Below are positions 8,489-13,322 of a stretch of 13,322 nt of DNA, piece by piece. The notes below the pieces were generated by a model. The model saw only the letters and a program-made list of their open reading frames with translations. It was not told where the DNA came from and made no database searches. The position numbers and the translations under genes were made by a program. The stretch is from Actinomycetes bacterium (lineage in GTDB: Bacteria > Actinomycetota > Actinomycetes > Actinomycetales > Cellulomonadaceae), in the NCBI GenBank assembly GCA_023432565.1, contig JAEYUL010000040.1, forward strand, positions 1 to 13,322. Direction: 5' to 3'. Numbering within the stretch: position 1 is the stretch's first letter; each line of letters begins with the position of its first letter.

Positions 8489-9412
8489 GTGAGCATCGAC
8501 CCCACCGCACCGCGCGTAGCCATCGTCGTCACGGACGCCTACCCGCTCGAGGACCTGGACCACGACACGGCTCCGCTGGTGGACGCGCTGCGGGCACGCG
8601 GCATCGACGCGCGTGCCGCGGTGTGGCACGACGAGTCCCTCGACTGGGCCGCGTTCGACCTGGTGGTCCTGCGCAGCCCCTGGGACTACCCCGAGCGCGT
8701 CGAGCAGTTCATGGCGTGGCTCGAGCGGGTCGAGGCCGTGACGCCCGTGCTCAACGAACCGGCGCTCGTACGGTGGAACCTCGACAAGCGCTACCTCGCG
8801 CAGCTCGAGCACGAGGGCGTCGCGGTGGTGCCGACGACGTACCGCACGGCCGTCGACGACGTCGCGGCCGACCTGCGCGGGTTCGGCGATGCCCACGTCG
8901 TGCTCAAGCCGACCGTCTCCGCGGGCGCGCGGGACACCGGGCTGTTCCGCGCCGACGACCCCGCGGCGCTCGAGCTGGCCGCACGGATCGTCGACGCCGG
9001 CGGCACGGTCATGGTGCAGCCCGAGATCCCCGAGCTGTCCGCCGGGCGCGAGAAGGCGCTCTACGTGATCGACGGCGAGCTCACGCACGCGATCGCCAAG
9101 GGCGCGCTGCTCGCACCGGGCGGCGGGCTGCTCGGCGGGACGTACGAGGAGCACCCCGAGCCGGTCGCCGTGACGGACGACGAGGAGGCGTTCGCGCACG
9201 CCGTCGTCGCCGCCGTCGGCCGCGCGACCGGGCTCGAGGCACCGCTCTACGCGCGCGTCGACGTGGTCCGCTCGGCCGCGCACGGGCTCGTGCTGCTCGA
9301 GGCCGAGCTGTTCGAGCCCGCGCTCAACCTGCACGTCGCGCCGCACGTCACCGACGTCGTGGCCGCTGCCGTCGCCCGTCGCCTCCAGGTGGCCGCGACG
9401 CGCGTCGGCTGA
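8489..9412 (+). CDS. ATP-grasp domain protein, substrate unknown
   Basis: This 307-residue protein looks like an ATP-grasp ligase, the fold that joins a carboxylate to an amine or thiol through an acylphosphate. An N-terminal Rossmann-like part with DAYPLEDLDHD (16-26) and LRSPWDY (61-67) precedes the N-x-DKRYL segment (97-103). The ATP-binding strand VLKP (138-141) and the region VMVQPEIPE (174-182) follow. The metal-binding end is ARVDVV (255-260) with LEAELFEPALN (270-280), supplying Glu and Asn ligands. The RSPWDY and N-x-DK signatures recall the subgroup that includes the cycloserine enzyme DcsG, but the rest of such a pathway is absent, so no substrate is assigned. GTG 8489 is chosen from promoter spacing; GTG 8483 would add two residues. 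The stop abuts the stop of the convergent gene with no gap. Confidence 0.75.
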   Translation: MSIDPTAPRVAIVVTDAYPLEDLDHDTAPLVDALRARGIDARAAVWHDESLDWAAFDLVVLRSPWDYPERVEQFMAWLERVEAVTPVLNEPALVRWNLDKRYLAQLEHEGVAVVPTTYRTAVDDVAADLRGFGDAHVVLKPTVSAGARDTGLFRADDPAALELAARIVDAGGTVMVQPEIPELSAGREKALYVIDGELTHAIAKGALLAPGGGLLGGTYEEHPEPVAVTDDEEAFAHAVVAAVGRATGLEAPLYARVDVVRSAAHGLVLLEAELFEPALNLHVAPHVTDVVAAAVARRLQVAATRVG

Positions 9413-11653
9413 TCACGCCGCCGCGTCCACCTCGGGCGAGATGAAGAAGTTGTCGCGGAACAGGCCGGACGGGTCGTAGCGACGCTTGAGCCCGCGCAGC
9501 CGCGCGAGGTGCGCGGGCGGGAACGCGCGCGCGACGACGTCCGGTCCGTCGGCGGACTCGAAGCTGAGGTACATGCCCTCGAAGTGCGGCTCGAGCCGCC
9601 GCCACCACGTGTCGAAGCCTGACGCGGCCGTGCCGAACGCCGCGACGCTGAACCCGGCGTCGCGCCATCCGTAGGCGGTCGCGTCGCTCGGGACGTCGGC
9701 GACCGCGCCGCCCACCGCCCGGATCTGGAAGAAGTACGACGCCCCGGCGTCCAGCAGCGCCGCGGTCTGCTCGGCGAGCTCGGGCGTCAGGTGCCGCGCG
9801 AGGCCCGAGTGCGACAGCGGCTCACCCTGCCCGCGCTGCGGCCCCTCCTGGTGGAACGCGCCCATGATCTCGTCGTACCGGGCGAGCACGAAGGACTGGT
9901 CGAGCAGCGGTGCGACCTGTGCGACGCCGCCCAGGCGCTCGACGATCGTGTCCGGGTCGTCGGAGTCGACGACGAGCATCGCCTGCGCGTACCGCGGGGC
10001 TCCCGGGCGCGCCGCGCCCAGGATCAGCGTGCCGGTGACCGACCGGTGCGCGGACTCGATCGCGCTCCCCCAGCGCACCAGCAGGTCCGGCAGGTCGCTC
10101 GCGTCGAGCACGAGCTGGGCGAAGCCGACCTGACCGACGCGCGACGCCTCGATCTCGAACGACACCGCGACCCCGAAGTTCGCGCCGGCCCCCCGCATCC
10201 CCCAGAACAGGTCCGGGTGCTCGTCGGCGGACGCGCGCACGAGCGAGCCGTCCGCGAGGACGACGTCGACGGAGCGGACGTGGTCGATCGTCAACCCGTG
10301 CTCGCGCGCGAACCAGCCGATGCCGCCGGCCGTCGCCAGTCCCCCGACGCCCACGCCGCCGTAGTCACCGCTCGAGATCGCCAGCCCGTGCGGCGCGAGC
10401 GCGCGTGCGACGTCGATCCAGCGCGCCCCGGGACCGAGCCGCACGAGCCCGCTGTCCTCGTCGAGCAGCGTCACCTCGTTCAGCGCGCTCACGTCGACGA
10501 CGAGCCCGCCGTGGTTGACCGAGCGTCCCGAGATCCCGTGCCCCGCGCTGAGCAGCCCCAAGGGCACCTCGCGGTGCGCACCGGCGAACACGACGGCGTC
10601 CTGGACCTGCTCGACGGTCTGCGGGCGCAGCACGAGGCCGGGCGCGCCGCCGCGCAGGTACGACGAGGTGTAGCGGCCGTAGCCGCGGTCGCCGGGCTCG
10701 ACGGCCGTCTCGACGAGCGACGCGGGCACGTCGTCGTACGCGATGCCCGGCATCCGGCGCGCGAGGGCGACCTGGTTGCGGATGCGGCCGACGGCCGCGG
10801 TCCCGCGCGCCGTCCGCTCGGCCTCGACCTGCGCACGCACCTCGGGGATCACGTCGTGGGCCATGTGCTCGAGCGTGCGCGGGTCGTCGGCGGCGACGAT
10901 GAACACGCTCACGCCGTCCTCGACCGCGAGGCGCACGATCTCGTCGACGCCGAGCGCGCCGATGTTGAGCAGCCGCGTGACCTCGCGCGGGTCACGGCCC
11001 GCGGCCTGCGCGGCCTCGTCGATCGTCGTCATGCCGCGCTGCAGGTCACCGGGCTGCAGATAGCTCATCGACGGCAGCCACCCGTCGCCCGCACGGCCGA
11101 TGAGGCGCAGCATGCGCGGCTTGAGCGCACCGATCCAGATGGGGATCTCGTGCGCGGGTGCGGGGCCGCGCTTGGCGCCCGTGACGTGGTGGTGCTCGCC
11201 GCCCGCGCGCAGGGGCCCGCGCGTGTCGGCGTCCCAGATGCCGCGGATCACCTCGACCGCCTGCTCGAGCGCGTCGACCGCCTGCCCCGGCGTCAGGCGG
11301 TCCCCGCCCATCGCCTCGATCGCGTCCCAGAACCCGCCCGCGCCGATCCCGAGGTTCACGCGTCCGCCCGAGAGCAGGTCCAGGCTCGCCGCCGCGCGCG
11401 CGAGCACCGCGGGCTGCCGCAGCGGCAGGTTCAGGACGTTGCCCGCGAGCTGGATCCGCTCGGTGCGCGCGGCCACCCACGTCAGGAGCGTCCACGTGTC
11501 GTGGAACGCCGGCTGGTACGGGTGGTCCTGGAACGTGACCAGGTCGTAGCCGAGGTCCTCGCTGAGCTGCGCGAGCCGCACGGGCTGGTCCGCCGGTGCG
11601 TTGACCGGGGTGATGAAGGTGCCGAAGCGCAGAGGGTGGCCGTAGTCGGGCAT
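9413..11653 (-). CDS. Fusion of LLM oxidoreductase and berberine-bridge-type FAD oxidase
   Basis: This 746-residue protein joins two flavoenzyme folds. Residues 1-285 form a nearly complete luciferase-like oxidoreductase with FGTFITPVNAP (10-20), LLSGGRVNLGIGAGGFWD (93-110) and IPIWIGALKPRML (170-182). A short linker leads to an FAD-binding domain with SAGHGISGRSVNHGGLVVDVS (key residues 369-389), VGVGGLATAGGIGWF (434-448) and DLFWGMRGAGANFGV (481-495). The C-terminal berberine-bridge signature YDPSGLFRDNFF follows near the end. H372 is in the place of the FAD-linking histidine, but Y431 stands where many relatives have the second, cysteine attachment, so a single covalent link is expected. 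ATG 11653 is preferred over TTG 11689 because it matches the LLM N-terminus and has a plausible promoter. It is divergent from the HxlR regulator. The substrate is unknown; joint two-step oxidation is an inference. Confidence 0.85.
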   Translation of the reverse strand: MPDYGHPLRFGTFITPVNAPADQPVRLAQLSEDLGYDLVTFQDHPYQPAFHDTWTLLTWVAARTERIQLAGNVLNLPLRQPAVLARAAASLDLLSGGRVNLGIGAGGFWDAIEAMGGDRLTPGQAVDALEQAVEVIRGIWDADTRGPLRAGGEHHHVTGAKRGPAPAHEIPIWIGALKPRMLRLIGRAGDGWLPSMSYLQPGDLQRGMTTIDEAAQAAGRDPREVTRLLNIGALGVDEIVRLAVEDGVSVFIVAADDPRTLEHMAHDVIPEVRAQVEAERTARGTAAVGRIRNQVALARRMPGIAYDDVPASLVETAVEPGDRGYGRYTSSYLRGGAPGLVLRPQTVEQVQDAVVFAGAHREVPLGLLSAGHGISGRSVNHGGLVVDVSALNEVTLLDEDSGLVRLGPGARWIDVARALAPHGLAISSGDYGGVGVGGLATAGGIGWFAREHGLTIDHVRSVDVVLADGSLVRASADEHPDLFWGMRGAGANFGVAVSFEIEASRVGQVGFAQLVLDASDLPDLLVRWGSAIESAHRSVTGTLILGAARPGAPRYAQAMLVVDSDDPDTIVERLGGVAQVAPLLDQSFVLARYDEIMGAFHQEGPQRGQGEPLSHSGLARHLTPELAEQTAALLDAGASYFFQIRAVGGAVADVPSDATAYGWRDAGFSVAAFGTAASGFDTWWRRLEPHFEGMYLSFESADGPDVVARAFPPAHLARLRGLKRRYDPSGLFRDNFFISPEVDAAA

Positions 11654-11659
11654 GCCCCC

Positions 11660-11689
11660 AGCATGAGCGGCTGGTTCAGCGCTGCGCAA
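11660..11689 (-). promoter_or_regulatory. Possible promoter of the LLM-FAD fusion gene
   Basis: On the minus strand, TTGCGC (11684-11689) and CATGCT (11660-11665) are separated by 18 bases, and six bases separate CATGCT from ATG 11653. The -10 match is imperfect, but the spacing equals that of the other leaderless-type starts in this window. Confidence 0.35.
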
Positions 11690-11702
11690 ACGGTGGTGAG
11701 CG

Positions 11703-11719
11703 ACTTACGCTAGGTAAGT
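11703..11719. promoter_or_regulatory. Palindromic operator candidate for the HxlR regulator
   Basis: ACTTAC-gctag-GTAAGT is a perfect inverted repeat with 6-bp arms and a 5-base spacer. It covers the putative -10 box of the regulator gene (11706-11711) and the first two bases of its GTG start. HxlR/DUF24 regulators bind short palindromes of this size and often repress their own gene and a divergent oxidoreductase. Binding here is inferred. Confidence 0.6.
11706..11711 (+). promoter_or_regulatory. Probable -10 box of the hxlR-type gene, leaderless start
   Basis: TACGCT ends six bases before GTG 11718. It lies inside the palindrome at 11703-11719, so a bound repressor would block polymerase directly. 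Confidence 0.45.
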
Positions 11720-12101
11720 GAGCACCCCTCCCGTCCCCGCGAGCACGACGAGCCCTGACGCCGAGCAGCGCGCGAGGCTGCTGCCGATCGACGACGACGC
11801 CTGCCGCAGCGCGTCACACGTCCTCGAGCTCGTCGGCCGGCGCTGGAGCAGCAGCATCCTGTTCGCCGTCGGACGAGGCGCGCACCGCTTCACCCAGATC
11901 CAGGCCTCCGTCATCGGCCTGTCGGACCGCATGCTCTCGGTGCGGCTCAAGGAGCTCGAACGCGCCGACCTCGTCGCCCGCCTCGTCGAGCCGACCACCC
12001 CCGTGAGCGTCCGCTACGAGCTCACCCCCCGCGGCCGCGACCTCATCGAGGCGATGCAGCCCCTCGTCCGCTACGGCCACCGCTGGGAGTCCGGCCACTA
12101 G
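11718..12101 (+). CDS. HxlR-family (DUF24) winged-helix transcriptional regulator
   Basis: This 127-residue protein has the usual HxlR length and layout. After a Ser/Thr/Pro tail comes DDDACRSASHVLELVGRRWSS (key residues 25-45), then the DNA-recognition helices with FTQIQASVIGLSDRMLSVRLKEL (about 58-80), a wing with VSVRYELTPRGRDL, and a short dimerisation helix. C29 sits where thiol-sensing members of the family keep their reactive cysteine, so response to quinones, aldehydes or oxidants is possible. The gene is divergent from the LLM-FAD fusion across 64 bp, and a palindrome overlaps its promoter and start, which suggests control of both genes. GTG 11718 is the only start that keeps the full helix set and matches the -10 spacing. 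Family call is sure; the inducer is not known. Confidence 0.88.
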   Translation: MSTPPVPASTTSPDAEQRARLLPIDDDACRSASHVLELVGRRWSSSILFAVGRGAHRFTQIQASVIGLSDRMLSVRLKELERADLVARLVEPTTPVSVRYELTPRGRDLIEAMQPLVRYGHRWESGH

Positions 12102-12120
12102 CCGACCGTTGCCGGGTCGG
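12102..12120. terminator. Weak terminator-like hairpin between hxlR-type gene and ligase gene
   Basis: CCGACC (12102-12107) and GGTCGG (12115-12120) form a 6-bp stem with a 7-base loop directly after the regulator stop, in the 45-bp gap between convergent genes. There is no T-run on either side, so its function is uncertain. Confidence 0.35.
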
Positions 12121-12146
12121 GCCACGCAGGGACCGGGTGCGCCGGC

Positions 12147-13322
12147 TCACCCCCACGACGCCAGCTCGCGCACACCGGCGATCGTGTCTGCCTCGTCCGC
12201 CGACTTGTCGTCGCGGTAGCGCAGCACGCGCGCGAAGCGCAGCGCCAGGCCACCCGGGTAGCGTGTCGAGCGCTGGACGCCGTCGAAGGCGATCTCGACG
12301 ACCTGCTCCGGCCGGACCGTCACGGTCCAGCCGTCGTCGGCCACCTCCAGCTCGCGGAAGCGCTGCGTCTGCCACGCGAGCATCGCGTCGGTCATGCCCT
12401 TGAAGGTCTTGCCGAGCATCACGAAACCGCCCTGGCCGTCGCGTGCGCCCAGGTGGATGTTGGACAGCAGACCCTGCCGGCGGCCCGAGCCGCGCTCGAC
12501 CGCGAGGACGACGAGGTCGAGGGTGTGCCGGGGCTTGACCTTGACCCACGCCGCGCCGCGACGGCCCGCCTCGTACGGGGACGCCGCTGCCTTGACCACC
12601 ACGCCCTCGTGACCGGCGGCGAGAGCGGCCCGCGCATGCGCCTGCGCGGTCTCGACGTCCGACGTCACGACCCGAGCCACGGCCAGCCCCGGGTGCGCGA
12701 CGAGCAGGCCGTCGAGCGCCGTGAGCCGCTCGGTGAGCGGGCGGTCGAGCAGGTCGTCGCCGTCGAGGTGCAGGCAGTCGAAGAAGAACGGATGCAGCCG
12801 CTGGGTCGCGGCGACCTCGACGTCACCGGTCGCCGCGCGCGCCGCGGTGTCCTGGAACGGGACGGGCCGGCCACCCTCGCCGATCATGAGCGCCTCACCG
12901 TCGAGCACCAGCCGCTGGGCCGGGAGCGCGCGGACGACCTCCACGATCTCCGGCACGCGCGTCGTGATGTCGTCGAGCGAGCGTGTGAACACCCCGACGA
13001 GATCCCCCGAGCGGTGGACCTGGATGCGGATGCCGTCGAGCTTGGCGTCGACGACCGCCGCGCCCCCCTCCTCGGCGCCCGCGACCGTCCTGAGCGCCTC
13101 CTCGACGTCCGGCGCGGACTGGGCGAGCATCGGCCGCACCGGGCGGCCGACCTCGAGCGTGAACGCCGCGAGCACCGACCGTGCGGCCTGCGGGTCGGGC
13201 GCCGCCAGCGCGGCCTGGGCGACGGGCTCGGTCGCGCCCGCGAGCATCGCCGCGCGGCGCACCGCCTCGGTGGGGACGCCGGCCGCCTCGGCCACCGCGT
13301 CGAGCAGCAGCGCGTCGAGCGC
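12147..13322 (-). CDS. ligB: ATP-dependent DNA ligase, LigB type (5' end outside window)
   Basis: The frame is open to the right edge, so the start is missing and 391 residues are visible. ATP-dependent ligases of this LigB type are about 500 residues, so roughly 115 N-terminal residues of the DNA-binding domain lie outside. The nucleotidyl-transfer motifs are intact. The active-site lysine is in AKLDGIR (codon 13041-13043), which forms the ligase-adenylate. VLDGEAL (about 12892-12912), HEGVVVKA and WVKVKP are motifs III, IV and V. The C-terminal OB-fold ends at TGA 12147. The enzyme seals nicks in duplex DNA using ATP; in mycobacteria LigB is dispensable beside the NAD-dependent LigA. The symbol rests on the match to that family. 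No Ku or LigD gene is in view, so a double-strand-break repair link is not supported. Confidence 0.87.
   Translation of the reverse strand, partial: ALDALLLDAVAEAAGVPTEAVRRAAMLAGATEPVAQAALAAPDPQAARSVLAAFTLEVGRPVRPMLAQSAPDVEEALRTVAGAEEGGAAVVDAKLDGIRIQVHRSGDLVGVFTRSLDDITTRVPEIVEVVRALPAQRLVLDGEALMIGEGGRPVPFQDTAARAATGDVEVAATQRLHPFFFDCLHLDGDDLLDRPLTERLTALDGLLVAHPGLAVARVVTSDVETAQAHARAALAAGHEGVVVKAAASPYEAGRRGAAWVKVKPRHTLDLVVLAVERGSGRRQGLLSNIHLGARDGQGGFVMLGKTFKGMTDAMLAWQTQRFRELEVADDGWTVTVRPEQVVEIAFDGVQRSTRYPGGLALRFARVLRYRDDKSADEADTIAGVRELASWG

Noticed and set aside
7549..9412. The LLM or ATP-grasp gene as a replacement fourth component of the Wadjet operon
   Set aside because: Both have their own -10 boxes, a hairpin separates them from jetC, and their families are metabolic enzymes without nuclease motifs.
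9791..11713. A 640-codon plus-strand open frame opposite the LLM-FAD fusion
   Set aside because: The minus-strand frame has two clear flavoenzyme domains; the plus-strand frame is Arg/Ala/Asp-rich and has no motif.
1..13322. A mobile defence island
   Set aside because: No integrase, transposase, tRNA target site, flanking repeats or visible shift in GC content was found around jetABC.

Overview
The window is very GC-rich, with codon third positions almost all G or C and several starts that fit leaderless transcription. The proteins include an Rv1855c-type LLM oxidoreductase, an excalibur protein and a LigB-type ligase. Together these point to a high-GC actinobacterium, probably in or near the Cellulomonas group. 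That placement is inferred from protein flavour and composition, not from a marker gene. No rRNA, tRNA, CRISPR array, transposase or integrase was seen.

Layout. The left edge (1-903, +) holds the 3' end of a right-handed beta-helix, probably carbohydrate-active protein. It converges on a minus-strand gene (977-1654) for a membrane-anchored coiled-coil protein with a C-terminal excalibur calcium-binding motif. A 318-bp divergent intergenic region (1655-1972) follows, carrying a 15-bp imperfect direct repeat and small inverted repeats. It leads into a tight three-gene operon (1973-7489, +): a DUF3375 kleisin (JetA/MksF-like), a DUF4194 winged-helix protein (JetB/MksE-like) and a large SMC-like ATPase (JetC/MksB-like). 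These are the three condensin-like subunits of the Wadjet/MksBEF anti-plasmid system. The usual fourth gene, the TOPRIM nuclease jetD/mksG, is not in the window: an 8-bp-stem hairpin closes the operon right after jetC and an unrelated redox gene follows.

The right half is metabolic and regulatory. It has a single-domain LLM oxidoreductase of the Rv1855c family (7549-8325, +) and an ATP-grasp ligase of unknown substrate (8489-9412, +). The next gene is a 746-residue fusion of an LLM oxidoreductase domain to a berberine-bridge-type FAD oxidase (9413-11653, -), whose stop codon abuts that of the ATP-grasp gene. Divergent from the fusion is an HxlR-family regulator (11718-12101, +). The 64-bp gap and the regulator's start codon carry a perfect 6-bp-arm palindrome that looks like an operator. 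The right edge holds the C-terminal 391 residues of a LigB-type ATP-dependent DNA ligase (12147-13322, -).

How the genes may work together. JetA, JetB and JetC should form one DNA-loop-extruding complex. The HxlR regulator probably controls itself and the divergent flavoenzyme fusion. The remaining genes look like independent single units. The main point of interest is the complete JetABC operon without its nuclease partner.
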